A stretch of 64,000 nt of DNA from Belnapia arida (GTDB lineage Bacteria > Pseudomonadota > Alphaproteobacteria > Acetobacterales > Acetobacteraceae). The stretch lies in the NCBI RefSeq assembly GCF_016773205.1, contig NZ_JAETWB010000003.1, forward strand, positions 186,001 to 250,000, read 5' to 3'. The notes beneath the pieces were generated by a model that had not been told where the DNA came from, made no database searches, and saw nothing but the letters and a program-made list of their open reading frames with translations. This document shows, piece after piece, positions 46,655 through 55,971 of the stretch (positions are counted from its first letter, which is position 1; every line of letters begins with the position of its first letter). The translations under genes were made by a program, and so were the position numbers.

Positions 46655-47007
46655 CGCACGCCGCCGAGCTTCCCGCCTGGGCGGCGCTGTCGGTCGCCGT
46701 TCTGCTGCTGCTCGGTGCCGGACTGGCGCTCGTCGGGGCTGTCGGCCTGCTGCGGCTCGGGAGCTTTTACGAGCGCGTCCACGCCCCGACCCTCGCTACC
46801 ACGCTCGGCATCGGTTGCGTGCTTGTGGCCTCGATGCTGTTCTTCTCGCTCGTGCAGTCCCGCTTCATCCTCCACGAGGTCCTGATTGCGGTGCTGGTGG
46901 TGATCACGACCCCGGTCACGCTCATGTTGCTGACCCGCGCAGCGCTCTACCGTGACCGGATCGAGGGGAAGGCGCCCGTGCCACCTCCGCCACGCTCCCA
47001 CCGATGA
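46651..47007 (+). CDS. mrpG: Mrp antiporter subunit G
   Basis: The 118-residue protein starts with GTG (46651), overlapping the F stop. Three helices with VGLLRLGSFYERVHAPTLAT and LIAVLVVITTPVTLMLLTRA match MrpG. It closes the operon; the next gene is convergent 165 bases away, and no clear terminator hairpin was found between them. Confidence 0.92.
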   Translation: MTHAAELPAWAALSVAVLLLLGAGLALVGAVGLLRLGSFYERVHAPTLATTLGIGCVLVASMLFFSLVQSRFILHEVLIAVLVVITTPVTLMLLTRAALYRDRIEGKAPVPPPPRSHR

Positions 47008-47172
47008 CCGAGCGTTGGCAGTTCAGGGTTGCGGCCTGGGTTACCGGACCAGTCAGGTTGGCATCAATCCACCAGGCCTCGAACAGGCTCGCCGGACCAA
47101 TCCCGGATCGTCATGTCCATTGGGCTGCGCGACCAGGCACATCGGTTCCGATCGGCGGATTAGGTATCAGCC

Positions 47173-48942
47173 CTACCGGTACGGCGCGACCACCAATGCC
47201 GGCAGCGTCACCGCCGGGCGGGGCGCCGTGAGCCGCGCCCCGGCCGCCCCCGCCTCGAGCTGCAGCACCCGGTCATGGTGCTCGGCGAGGCCCGGCCGAT
47301 GGCCGATCGAGACCAGCGTCGCCTCCGCCAGCTCCGTGGAGAAGAGGCCCATCAGCGCTGCCTGCCCGGCGTCGTCCAACGCCGAGGTCGCCTCGTCGAG
47401 CAGCACCCAGCGCGGCCGGTGCAGCAGCACCCGGGTAAAGCCGATCCGCTGCTGCTGGCCGAGGCTGAGCGAACGGTCCCACCGTCCCGTCTCGTCGAGC
47501 CGCCCCGCAAGGCCCGGCATCCCGCAGCGGATCAGCGCCGCCTGCACCGCCGCATCGCTGAATCGCCCCGCCGGCGCCGGGTAGCAGACGGCATCCCGCA
47601 GCGTCCCCAGCGGCAGATAGGGTCGCTGCGGCAGGATCATCGTCTCCTCCCGCGCCGGCACGGTGATGCGCCCCTCGCCCCAGGGCCAGAGCCCCGCGGC
47701 CGCCCGGAACAGCGTGCTCTTCCCCGTGCCGCTCTCGCCGCGGATCAGCACCCGCTCGCCGGCGCGGATCTCGGCCGAAGCGCCGGCGATCAGTACATTG
47801 CCGTCCGGCCCGCGCACTGTCAGCTCGTCGAAGGCCAGCACCTCGCCGCCTTCCTCCGTTTCGATGCCGCTCGCCGCCCCCAGCGCCTCGGCTGCATCCA
47901 GGCTGTCCTCCAACGCTACGACCCGCTCCACATGGCTCCGCCAGTCGGCCAGCCGCGGCCAGCTCTCCTGGAACCAGGAAAGGGCGCGCACCACCTCGGT
48001 GAAGGCCTGCGCCATCTGCATCAGCGCGCCGAGCGTCAGGGCGCCGGCGAAGTACTGCGGGCTCGCCAGCAGCAGCGGAATGACGGCGGCGACCATCCCG
48101 AAGCCGGAGCCGAGCCACATCAGCTGCCGCTCTGAGCGCAGCAACTCATGCATCACGCCGACGACGCGCCCGAAGCTGCCGCGCAGCCCCGCCGCCTCAT
48201 CTGCCCCGCCGCGGATCAGGGCCACCGCCTCGGCGCTCTCGCGCAGCCGCAGCAGGGCGAAGCGGTGGTCGGATTCCGCGTGGTTGCGGCGGATATTGAT
48301 GCCGACCATCGGCCGCCCGATCAGCCAGGTCAGCGTTCCCCCCGCCAGCGCATAAAGGCCGGCGACCAGCACCAGGCTCCCCGGCACCTCCATCCCGCCG
48401 AGCCGCACCGCGTCCGAGAGCGTCCACAGCACGCCGGTGAAGGAAACGAGCGTCAGCAGCGCCTGCAACAGCCCCGTCGCCAGGTCGACTGCCATGACCG
48501 TCGCCCAGCGGGTGTTCTCGCTGATCCGCTGGTCCGGGTTGTCCGCCGCATCCGGCATCAGCCCCATGCGATAGTGGCAGGCATCCGCCAGCCAGCGCTC
48601 CTGCAGATGATGCACCAGCCAGCGCCGCCAGCGCAGCGCCAGCATCTGCCGCGCCCAGAGCAGCGCGACGGCGATCGCCATGCTCAACCCCGCCAGGATG
48701 AGGAAGGTCGAAACCTGTCCCGCGCTTGCCGCCGCCTGCCGTCCTTCGAGCGCATTGAAGAAGTCGCGGTGCCAGAGATTGAGGCGAAGCTGCGTGCCGA
48801 TCTGCGCCAGGGTCAGGAGGAGTGTCGCCGCCGTCAGCCCCCAGGCCACGCCCCGTTCCTCGGAGCCGTACCAGCCTTGCGCCATGCGCAAAATGCGCCG
48901 GAAGGCGCTTTGGGAAGGGGGCTGGATGCGGGAAGCGGCCAA
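47173..48942 (-). CDS. BacA/SbmA-type ABC half-transporter (fused permease and ATPase)
   Basis: The 589-residue protein has an SbmA/BacA-like membrane domain (RLNLWHRDFFNALEGRQAAA; ENTRWATVMAVDLATGLLQA) and a C-terminal ATPase: Walker A GESGTGKST, the LSLGQQQR signature, Walker B RWVLLDEATSALD and the H-loop IGHRPG. The layout resembles YddA and peroxisomal ABCD proteins. Substrates of relatives include peptides, cobalamin and long-chain acyl compounds. Start is TTG 48942 with GGGAG ahead. Single-gene unit. Confidence 0.88.
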   Translation of the reverse strand: MAASRIQPPSQSAFRRILRMAQGWYGSEERGVAWGLTAATLLLTLAQIGTQLRLNLWHRDFFNALEGRQAAASAGQVSTFLILAGLSMAIAVALLWARQMLALRWRRWLVHHLQERWLADACHYRMGLMPDAADNPDQRISENTRWATVMAVDLATGLLQALLTLVSFTGVLWTLSDAVRLGGMEVPGSLVLVAGLYALAGGTLTWLIGRPMVGINIRRNHAESDHRFALLRLRESAEAVALIRGGADEAAGLRGSFGRVVGVMHELLRSERQLMWLGSGFGMVAAVIPLLLASPQYFAGALTLGALMQMAQAFTEVVRALSWFQESWPRLADWRSHVERVVALEDSLDAAEALGAASGIETEEGGEVLAFDELTVRGPDGNVLIAGASAEIRAGERVLIRGESGTGKSTLFRAAAGLWPWGEGRITVPAREETMILPQRPYLPLGTLRDAVCYPAPAGRFSDAAVQAALIRCGMPGLAGRLDETGRWDRSLSLGQQQRIGFTRVLLHRPRWVLLDEATSALDDAGQAALMGLFSTELAEATLVSIGHRPGLAEHHDRVLQLEAGAAGARLTAPRPAVTLPALVVAPYR

Positions 48943-48977
48943 GGCGAAATCTCCCGTCTGAAATCAGTACGGGATGA

Positions 48978-49005
48978 GATATACAAAGCGATATGAGGGT
49001 CGCAA
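48978..49005 (-). promoter_or_regulatory. Candidate promoter of the ABC transporter gene
   Basis: On the minus strand TTGCGA (49005-49000) is followed after 16 bases by TATATC (48983-48978). The start would be near 48971, about 29 bases before the TTG start codon. The surrounding sequence is unusually AT-rich for this genome. Confidence 0.45.
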
Positions 49006-49134
49006 GGAAATTGAGGCAGGATTGCGGCGGAAGCATGGCGAGTGTGACGTCCATATACGCAGCTGCTCCAAGCTGCGGCGCGATACTGCAAACTTCAAAC
49101 GCTTGATTTTGCTGGCAATCTAGCTCCCCTGCAA

Positions 49135-49162
49135 CGAAAAGGGGCCAGCTTTCGCCGGCCCC
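49135..49162 (-). terminator. Intrinsic terminator after the UxaA-type dehydratase gene
   Basis: On the minus strand GGGGCCGGC and GCTGGCCCC form a 9-bp stem (one G-T pair) with a GAAA tetraloop (49162-49141), followed by TTTTCGTT. It lies 31 bases after the dehydratase stop. Confidence 0.8.
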
Positions 49163-49192
49163 CTCACAAAGCTCGAATGTGGCAAGACCTTG

Positions 49193-50725
49193 TCACATGG
49201 TGGCGCCCATCGGCCATGGCGCGAATTCCGCCCCGCCGAAGTCGAAGGCCTCGCTCTTCGTCCGCTCGCCGCTCGCCGTGCGCAGCATATGCTGGAAGAT
49301 GCGCTCGCCCACCTGCTGCACCGTCTCCTCGCCGGTGACGATGGTGCCGCAATTGATGTCCATGTCGTCTTCCATCCGCTCGTACATCGGCGTGTTGGTG
49401 GCGAGCTTGATGGAGGGCGTCGGCTTGCAGCCGAAGACGCTGCCGCGCCCGGTGGTGAAGCAGAGCAGGTTCGCCCCACCCGCCACCTGGCCCGTCGCCG
49501 CCACCGGGTCGTAGCCCGGCGTGTCCATGAAGACGAAGCCCCGCTGCGTCACAGCCTCTGCATAGCGCACGACATCGACGAGGTTGGTCGAGCCCGCCTT
49601 GGCCATCGCGCCGAGCGACTTCTCGAGGATGGTCGTCAGCCCGCCGAGCTTGTTGCCGGGGGAGGGGTTGGCATCCATCTCGGCGCCGAGCTTGGATGTA
49701 TAGTCCTCCCACCAGTGCATCACGTCGACCAGCTTCTGCCCGACCTCCTGGCTGACCGCGCGCCGGGTGAAGAGATGCTCGGCGCCATAGGTTTCCGGGC
49801 TCTCGGAGAGGATCACCGTCCCGCCATGCCGCACGACGAGGTCGGAGGCCGCCCCCAGCGCCGGGTTGGCGGTGATGCCCGAATACCCGTCCGAGCCGCC
49901 GCATTGCAGCGCGACGCAGAGCTCGCTCGCCGGCACGGTCTCGCGCTGCACCCGGTTGGCCTCGGCCACCACCTCGCGCACGAAGTCGATGCCGGCCTGC
50001 ACGGTCTTCCGGCTGCCGCCCATTTCCTGGATGTCCATGCTGCGCAGCCGCCCGGCCAGCCGCTGCTCCTCCAGCAGACCGCCGATCTGGTTCACCTCGC
50101 AGCCGAGGCCGATGCCGATGACATGGCTGAAATTCGCATGCCGCGCGAAGCCGCCGAGCGTCCGCCGCAGCAGATTGAGGGGCTCCCCCTGCGTCATGCC
50201 GCAGCCGGTCTTATGCGTCAGCGCCACCACGCCATCGACGTTCGGCCACTCCGCCAGCGGGTCCTCGCCGGTCAGCGGGTTGCGCCGGAAGGCCTGGGCG
50301 ATGAGGTCCGCCACATGCGCCGAGCAGTTCACGCTGGTGAGGATGCCGATGTAGTTGCGCGTCGCCACCCGCCCATCCGCCCGGCGGATGCCCTGGAAGG
50401 TCGCCGGCTCCGCCACGTAGTCGGTCGGCCGGGCATCCACGCCCCAGGCATAGTCGCGGGCGAAGTCGCCCATGGCGAGGTTGTGGGTATGCACCCACTG
50501 CCCGGGCGTCACCGGCTCCGTGGTGAAGCCGATGATCTGCCCGTAGCGCGTCACCGGCTCGCCCTGTGCGTGGAAGCGCACCGCCACCTTGTGCCCGGCC
50601 GGGATGCGCGCCGCGGCGAGGACGTTCGGAGCGACGGGCGTCCCGGGGGGCAGCACCTGGCGAGCGATGACGACGCCATCCTCCGGATGCAGGCGGATGA
50701 CGGGCGGCTGGGTCATGGCATCCAT
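49193..50725 (-). CDS. UxaA/GarD-family sugar-acid dehydratase (altronate or galactarate type)
   Basis: The 510-residue protein begins with an SAF domain (RLHPEDGVVIARQVLPPGTP; VTPGQWVHTHNLAMGDFARD) and continues with the two UxaA/GarD domains: RADGRVATRNYIGILTSVNC, VALTHKTGCGM, LCVALQCGGSDGYSGITANP and CFTTGRGSVFGCKPTPSIKL. Several cysteines match the iron-binding set of the family. These enzymes dehydrate altronate, galactarate or related aldonates. The frame runs to 52027, but MDAMTQPPVIRLHPEDG at 50725 has AGGGAG ahead and fits the family. Divergent from a zinc alcohol dehydrogenase, so a shared sugar-acid pathway is possible. Confidence 0.88.
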   Translation of the reverse strand: MDAMTQPPVIRLHPEDGVVIARQVLPPGTPVAPNVLAAARIPAGHKVAVRFHAQGEPVTRYGQIIGFTTEPVTPGQWVHTHNLAMGDFARDYAWGVDARPTDYVAEPATFQGIRRADGRVATRNYIGILTSVNCSAHVADLIAQAFRRNPLTGEDPLAEWPNVDGVVALTHKTGCGMTQGEPLNLLRRTLGGFARHANFSHVIGIGLGCEVNQIGGLLEEQRLAGRLRSMDIQEMGGSRKTVQAGIDFVREVVAEANRVQRETVPASELCVALQCGGSDGYSGITANPALGAASDLVVRHGGTVILSESPETYGAEHLFTRRAVSQEVGQKLVDVMHWWEDYTSKLGAEMDANPSPGNKLGGLTTILEKSLGAMAKAGSTNLVDVVRYAEAVTQRGFVFMDTPGYDPVAATGQVAGGANLLCFTTGRGSVFGCKPTPSIKLATNTPMYERMEDDMDINCGTIVTGEETVQQVGERIFQHMLRTASGERTKSEAFDFGGAEFAPWPMGATM

Positions 50726-50872
50726 CGGCGAAACTCCCTTTGATGACAGTTTAACCCCCTTCCTCCGGCCCCGCATCCAGGGTTTCGCCGCCGATCCCCC
50801 CTGGGCCTCGGCCCGATCCCGCCGCATCATGCCCGTCCGGGCCAGGCGGCCCGCAATGGGAGGGAATTCGGC

Positions 50873-51934
50873 ATGAAGGGCGTGGTCTTCCTCGGCGACC
50901 GGCAATTGGCCTTGCAGGACTTCCCGGACCCGACCCCCGGGCCGGACGATGTGGTGCTGGAGATCAAGGCCTCCGGCATGTGCGGCAGCGACCTGAAATT
51001 CTACCGCGCCCCGGCCGGCGGCGCCTCCGCCTCGCTCGGCTTCACCAAGGGGCTCTCCGGCCCGATCATCCGGGGGCACGAGCCATGCGGCGTGGTGGTC
51101 GCCGTCGGCAAGAACGTCTCGCCGAAGCAGGCGCAGGTCGGCCAGCGGGCGATGCAGCACCACTACGTCGGCTGCGGCGTCTGCCCGCAATGCTCGACCG
51201 GCTGGATGCAGCTGTGCGACGACGGTGTCGACCAGGTCTATGGCGCCACCGGCCACGGGGCGCATGCCAACTACATGGTCTGCCCGGCCCGGACGGTGGT
51301 GACCCTGCCGGAGGAGCTTTCCTTCGAGACCGGTGCCGCCATCTCCTGTGGCACCGGCACCGCCTGGGGGGCGCTGCAACGCCTTGGCCTGCAGGGCGAC
51401 CATACGATCGCGGTCTTCGGCCAGGGTCCGGTCGGCCTCTCCGCGACGCAGCTCGCCTCGGCGATGGGCGCCCGCGTCATCGCCCTCGACACCAGCCCGG
51501 AGCGCCTGGCCCGCGCCAAGGAATTCGGCGCCGACCTCGTCATCAACCCGGTCGAGACCAATGATGTCGTGGGCGCCATCAAGGACGCCACGCATGGCCT
51601 CGGTACCCATCTCTCCCTCGATGCCTCCTCCTCGCCCCAGGCGCGGGCCCAGGCGGTGCGCTGCATCCGCACCTGGGGCAAGGCCTGCTATGTGGGGGAG
51701 GGGGGCGAGGTGACGCTCGATGTCAGCCCCGACCTCCTGCGCCGGCAGGTGACGCTGATCGGCTCTTGGACCTTCTCGACGGTCGGCCAGGCCGAATGCG
51801 CCCGCTATATCGCTGATCGCGGCATCGAGGTGGACAAGCTCTTCACCCATCGCTGGCGGCTGGACCAGGCGGAGGAGGCCTACAAGCTCTTCGACCAGCA
51901 GACCTCCGGCAAGGGCGTCATCCTGCCGAACTAG
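50873..51934 (+). CDS. Zinc-dependent medium-chain alcohol dehydrogenase
   Basis: The 353-residue protein has catalytic zinc ligands (MCGSDLKFY; GHEPCGVVV), a structural zinc loop C-x2-C-x2-C-x7-C (CGVCPQCSTGWMQLC), and a Rossmann domain (VFGQGPVGLSATQLASAMGA) followed by IALDTSPERLARAKEFGAD, suggesting NAD. Relatives oxidise secondary alcohols, polyols or sugar acids. It is divergent from the UxaA-type gene across 147 bases and may act on the same class of substrates. Confidence 0.88.
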   Translation: MKGVVFLGDRQLALQDFPDPTPGPDDVVLEIKASGMCGSDLKFYRAPAGGASASLGFTKGLSGPIIRGHEPCGVVVAVGKNVSPKQAQVGQRAMQHHYVGCGVCPQCSTGWMQLCDDGVDQVYGATGHGAHANYMVCPARTVVTLPEELSFETGAAISCGTGTAWGALQRLGLQGDHTIAVFGQGPVGLSATQLASAMGARVIALDTSPERLARAKEFGADLVINPVETNDVVGAIKDATHGLGTHLSLDASSSPQARAQAVRCIRTWGKACYVGEGGEVTLDVSPDLLRRQVTLIGSWTFSTVGQAECARYIADRGIEVDKLFTHRWRLDQAEEAYKLFDQQTSGKGVILPN

Positions 51935-51943
51935 GGCACATCC

Positions 51944-51967
51944 CGGACGGGGTGACCTGCCCGTCCG
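51944..51967 (+). terminator. Hairpin after the alcohol dehydrogenase gene
   Basis: CGGACGGG (51944-51951) and CCCGTCCG (51960-51967) form a perfect 8-bp stem ten bases after the stop. No U-run follows. Confidence 0.4.
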
Positions 51968-52151
51968 AAAGCAAGCCAGGGCGGCTCCCGCGAACACAAT
52001 CAGGCGGAAGCCGCCCGATGCCGCCAATCAGATGGATCGGCGGCGAAGCGCTGCCTCAGGCGTTGAAGGGGAGGGGACGGGCGCCAGCCTCATCGGCCAG
52101 CGGAAGCGCCTTCGCCTGGCCCGACGCGCTGTCTCCGAAGGAACAACCGCG

Positions 52152-52808
52152 ATGCCGTCGATCCGGCCTACCGACACCGACATGCTCGGCCTCATCGACG
52201 TGCAGCCGTGCTTCATGCCGGGCGGCGCGCTCGCCATTGCCGGGGGCGACGAGGTGGTCCCGGCCATCAACCGCCTGCTGGCCGGTCCCTTCGTTCAGGT
52301 CTTCGCCACCCAGGACTGGCACCCGCCGGGCCATTCCTCCTTCGCCTCCAGCCATCCCGGCCGCGCGCCCTTCGACAGCATCGCCATGCCCTATGGCCCG
52401 CAGACCCTCTGGCCCGACCACGCCATCCAACGCAGCGCTGAGGCCGAGCTGCACCCCGGCCTCGACCAGCGCCGCATCGAACTCATCATCCGCAAGGGCT
52501 TCCGCCCCGCCATCGACAGTTACTCCGCCTTCTTCGAGAACGACCGGACCACCGCCACCGGCCTCGATGGCTGGCTCCGCGCCCGCGGCATCCGCCGCCT
52601 CTTCCTCGCCGGCCTCGCCACCGACTACTGCGTCGCCTTCTCCGCCGAGGACGCCGCCCGGCTCGGCTACCACGTCTGCGTCATCGAAGACGCCTGTCGT
52701 GGCATAGGCTTGCCCCTCCCTGAGGGTGGGGACACGATCGCGGCGGCGAAGGCGAGGCTGGCCGCGGCCGGAGTGCGCTTCATCACTGCGGCCGACTTCG
52801 TCATCTGA
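52152..52808 (+). CDS. pncA: Nicotinamidase
   Basis: The 218-residue isochorismatase-fold hydrolase converts nicotinamide to nicotinate in NAD salvage. The triad D16 (LIDVQPC), K115 (IIRKGF) and C160 (ATDYCV) is visible, with metal ligands D55 and H57 (TQDWHPPGH) and H90 (LWPDHAI). The ATG at 52152 gives the usual length; the frame is open from 52032. A Na/Pi-cotransporter gene starts 13 bases after its stop, so both may be cotranscribed. Confidence 0.93.
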   Translation: MPSIRPTDTDMLGLIDVQPCFMPGGALAIAGGDEVVPAINRLLAGPFVQVFATQDWHPPGHSSFASSHPGRAPFDSIAMPYGPQTLWPDHAIQRSAEAELHPGLDQRRIELIIRKGFRPAIDSYSAFFENDRTTATGLDGWLRARGIRRLFLAGLATDYCVAFSAEDAARLGYHVCVIEDACRGIGLPLPEGGDTIAAAKARLAAAGVRFITAADFVI

Positions 52809-52821
52809 AAGGCGGGCCGGG

Positions 52822-54480
52822 ATGGGCGAGGCAAGGCTGCTGCTGGAACTGGCTGGCGAGGCGGCCCTTCTGCTCTGGGGGCTGCACATGGTCCAGAGTG
52901 GCGTCCAGCGCGCCTTCGGCAGCCGCTTGCGCCAGGCGCTCGGCATTGCCCTGGGTGGCCTGGGCCGCGCCTTCCTCGCCGGGCTTGGGGTGACGGCCGC
53001 GCTCCAGAGCAGCACGGCGACGGCGCTGATGGTCGGCTCCTTTGCCGCATCGGGCGCGGTGGCGCTGGCGCCGGCACTGGCGGCGATGCTTGGCGCCAAT
53101 CTCGGCACCGCGCTGATCGTCCAGCTCCTTTCCTTCGACGCGACGGCAGCTTTCCCCGCATTGGTGCTGATCGGCGTGGTCGCCTTCCGCCGCGGCCGCC
53201 GGGCGCAGACGCGCGATCTCGGCCGCGTTGCCATCGGGCTCGGGCTGATGCTGCTGGCGCTGCATGAGCTGGTCGGCACCATGGCTCCGGTCGAGGCCTC
53301 GCCGACGCTCCGCGCTTTGCTGACTGCGGTGGCGGACCAGCCCCTGCCCAACCTGCTGCTCGCCGCCGCCATCGCCTGGGCAGCGCATTCCAGCGTCGCC
53401 GGGCTGCTCTTCGTCGCCGGCCTCGCCGGCAGCGGGGCCGTCGCACCGGCTGCGGCCCTGGCCATGGTGCTCGGCGCCAATCTCGGCAGCGCGCTGAACC
53501 CGTTGTTGGAAGCGGGCGGCGACCGCGATGACCGGGCCCGGCTCCGCGTCCCTGCCGGCAACCTGCTGAACCGGCTGATCGGCTGTGCCCTCGGCCTCCT
53601 GCTCCTGCCGCAGGCGACCGGCTGGCTCCAGGCGCTCGACCCGGCTCCGGCACGGTTGGTCGCCAATGCGCATCTCGCCTTCAACTTGGTGACGGGCCTG
53701 CTCGCCCTGCCTTTGGTGCCGGCGCTCGCCGCCCTGCTGCGTCATTGGCTGCCGGAGCGGGCCGCAGCCGCCGATGCCGGCACCCCGCGCTACCTGGACG
53801 AAGCTGCGCTCACCACCCCCTCCGTCGCGCTGGCCAATGCCGCCCGCGAGGTGCTTCGCATCGCCGACCAGCTGGAAGCGATGCTACGCGGCTCCGCCGC
53901 CGCCTTCCGCGGCCAGGACCGCGAGGCCGCACGCGCCATCAACCGTATGGACGACGTGGTGGACCGGCTGCACCGCGCGGTCCATTCCTACCTCGCCCGC
54001 ATCCCGCGCGAGAGGCTGGGCGACGAAGAAAACCGCCGTCTCGCCGAGATCCAGGCCTTCGCCATCGCCCTCGAGCACGCCGCCGATGTGGTGGAACGGG
54101 ACCTGGTGCGTCATGCGGCCAAGCGCCTGCGCCGCGGCCTGGCCCTCGGCCCCGAGCCAGCGCGGGAGATCGAGGCGCTGCACACGGCGCTGCTGGAGCA
54201 GCTCCGCCTGGCGATCGCCGTCTTCATGATGGAGGATGCCGAGGCTGCCCGCAGCCTGGTCCGCGGCAAGGAGGGCCTGCGCGCCGCCGAACGCGACGCC
54301 GCCCGGCGCATGGCCGAGGCCGGTGCTCTGACGGCCGCGGAAGGCGGCGGCGCCGCCGGCCTCCTGCTGGATGCGGTGCGCGACCTGCGTCGCGTCGGCG
54401 GCCATCTCGCCGCCGTCGCCCACCCGCTGCTGGAGCGGCGCGGCGAATTGCTGCCGAGCCGCCTCGCGCAGGAAGACTAG
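52822..54480 (+). CDS. Na/Pi cotransporter-like protein with C-terminal PhoU-like domain
   Basis: The 552-residue protein has two inverted membrane repeats with the family's QSS-type motifs: LQSSTATALMVGSFAASGAV followed by MLGANLGTALIVQLL, and AHSSVAGLLFVAGLAGSGAV followed by VLGANLGSALNPLL. From about residue 345 on, a helical PhoU-like part follows (AAREVLRIADQLEAMLRGSA; RLAEIQAFAIALEHAADVVE). The architecture matches YjbB-type phosphate exporters/cotransporters. The start ATG lies 13 bases after pncA. Confidence 0.88.
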   Translation: MGEARLLLELAGEAALLLWGLHMVQSGVQRAFGSRLRQALGIALGGLGRAFLAGLGVTAALQSSTATALMVGSFAASGAVALAPALAAMLGANLGTALIVQLLSFDATAAFPALVLIGVVAFRRGRRAQTRDLGRVAIGLGLMLLALHELVGTMAPVEASPTLRALLTAVADQPLPNLLLAAAIAWAAHSSVAGLLFVAGLAGSGAVAPAAALAMVLGANLGSALNPLLEAGGDRDDRARLRVPAGNLLNRLIGCALGLLLLPQATGWLQALDPAPARLVANAHLAFNLVTGLLALPLVPALAALLRHWLPERAAAADAGTPRYLDEAALTTPSVALANAAREVLRIADQLEAMLRGSAAAFRGQDREAARAINRMDDVVDRLHRAVHSYLARIPRERLGDEENRRLAEIQAFAIALEHAADVVERDLVRHAAKRLRRGLALGPEPAREIEALHTALLEQLRLAIAVFMMEDAEAARSLVRGKEGLRAAERDAARRMAEAGALTAAEGGGAAGLLLDAVRDLRRVGGHLAAVAHPLLERRGELLPSRLAQED

Positions 54481-54483
54481 ACC

Positions 54484-55938
54484 TTAGTCATCGCCGCCGA
54501 CGCGCCAAGTCTGCGTCCGGCTGCCCGGCTTGGCGCCGCCGCCGTCACGGAAATCGCCGTCGCGCCAGCGCCGGTCGCTCCGGGTCTGCTCGCCGATGGC
54601 TGCCGGCATTGCGCGCCGCCGCGTCTGGTTGGCGGCGCCGTTGCCGGCCGGCCGCTGCTGCTGCCCGCCCGGCTGGCCCTGCGGCCGCGACGCACCGCCG
54701 CGCCCACGCCCCTGGCCGCCGCCTCGATGCCCTTGCGGACGCCCGGCCGGACGCCCCGTCTGCACCGGCCGCGTCACCGGGCTCGACTGGTCCTGCCGGT
54801 GGTCCTCGGCCGGGATCGGCGTGCGGATCAGCTTCTCGACGGCCCAGAGCTTGTCCAGCTCCTCCGCCGCGACCAGCGCCACCGCCTCGCCCGAGGCGCC
54901 CGCACGCGCGGTGCGGCCGATGCGATGCACATAGCTCTCCGGCACGTCCGGCAGGTCGTACTGCACCACGTGGGTGACGTTATCGACGTCGATGCCGCGT
55001 GCGGCGATGTCGGTCGCCACCAGGATCGGCGCGCTGCCCTCCCGGAACTCCTGCAAGGCCCGCTCGCGCTGGCCCTGGCTCTTGTTGCCGTGGATGGCAT
55101 TGGCCGAGAGCCCGTCCTGCGCCAGCTGCTTCACCACCCGGTCGGCGCCGTGCTTGGTGCGGGCGAAGACCAGCGTGCGGCCGACGCCCTCGCCCTTCAG
55201 CAGCTTCGCCAGCAGCATGCGCTTCCGCGCCGTCTCGACATGCAGCACGCGCTGCGCCACGCGCTCGGCGGTGGTGGCGACCGGCGCCACCTCGACCCGC
55301 GCCGGGTCGCGCAGCAACTCGCCCGCCAGCCGGCCGATCTCGGTCGGCATGGTGGCGGAGAAGAACAAGGTCTGCCGCGCCTTCGGCAGGGCCGGGATCA
55401 GCTTGCGGATTGCGGGCAGGAAGCCCTTGTCCAGCATCTGGTCGGCCTCATCGAGCACCAACACCTCGACGCGGTCGAGGCGTGCCGTGCCGGCGGCCAT
55501 GTGGTCGAGCAGACGGCCCGGCGTCGCCACCAGCACGTCGATGCCCGCCGCCAGCGCCCGGCGCTGCCCGCCATGCGGCACGCCGCCGAAGACGGTCGTC
55601 ACGCTGAAGCCGAGATGCGCACCATAGGTCTTGAAGCTGTCGGCGATTTGCGTGGCGAGTTCGCGCGTCGGCGAGAGCACCAGCACGCGGCTGCCGCCGC
55701 GCGGCGGCCGGCCGCCCTTGGCGATGAGCTGGTTCAGGATCGGCAGCGCGAAGGCCGCGGTCTTGCCCGTTCCCGTCTGGGCGATGCCGAGCAGGTCGCG
55801 CCCCTCGAGCACGAGCGGGATGGCCTGCGCCTGGATCGGGGTCGGGGTGGTGTAGCCGGACTCATCGAGCGCGCGCAGGAGGGGCGCGGCGAGGCCAAGA
55901 TCGGTAAAGCTTGTCACGAAATCGGTAATCCCAGACAC
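54484..55938 (-). CDS. RhlE-type DEAD-box RNA helicase
   Basis: The 484-residue protein has the full motif set: Q motif (GYTTPTPIQAQAIP), AQTGTGKT, PTRELATQI, TPGRLLDH, VLDEADQML, FFSATMP, LVFARTKH, ATDIAARGIDV and HRIGRTARAG. After residue ~385 comes a basic Gly/Arg/Gln-rich tail (GGGQGRGRGGASRPQGQPGG) for RNA binding. Such helicases help ribosome assembly and RNA decay, especially in the cold. It converges on the Na/Pi gene with three bases between stops. A hairpin lies in its 5' region. Confidence 0.93.
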   Translation of the reverse strand: MSGITDFVTSFTDLGLAAPLLRALDESGYTTPTPIQAQAIPLVLEGRDLLGIAQTGTGKTAAFALPILNQLIAKGGRPPRGGSRVLVLSPTRELATQIADSFKTYGAHLGFSVTTVFGGVPHGGQRRALAAGIDVLVATPGRLLDHMAAGTARLDRVEVLVLDEADQMLDKGFLPAIRKLIPALPKARQTLFFSATMPTEIGRLAGELLRDPARVEVAPVATTAERVAQRVLHVETARKRMLLAKLLKGEGVGRTLVFARTKHGADRVVKQLAQDGLSANAIHGNKSQGQRERALQEFREGSAPILVATDIAARGIDVDNVTHVVQYDLPDVPESYVHRIGRTARAGASGEAVALVAAEELDKLWAVEKLIRTPIPAEDHRQDQSSPVTRPVQTGRPAGRPQGHRGGGQGRGRGGASRPQGQPGGQQQRPAGNGAANQTRRRAMPAAIGEQTRSDRRWRDGDFRDGGGAKPGSRTQTWRVGGDD

Positions 55939-55971
55939 GCGGCGCCTGACGCGGACCCGGTCATGGGTCGC

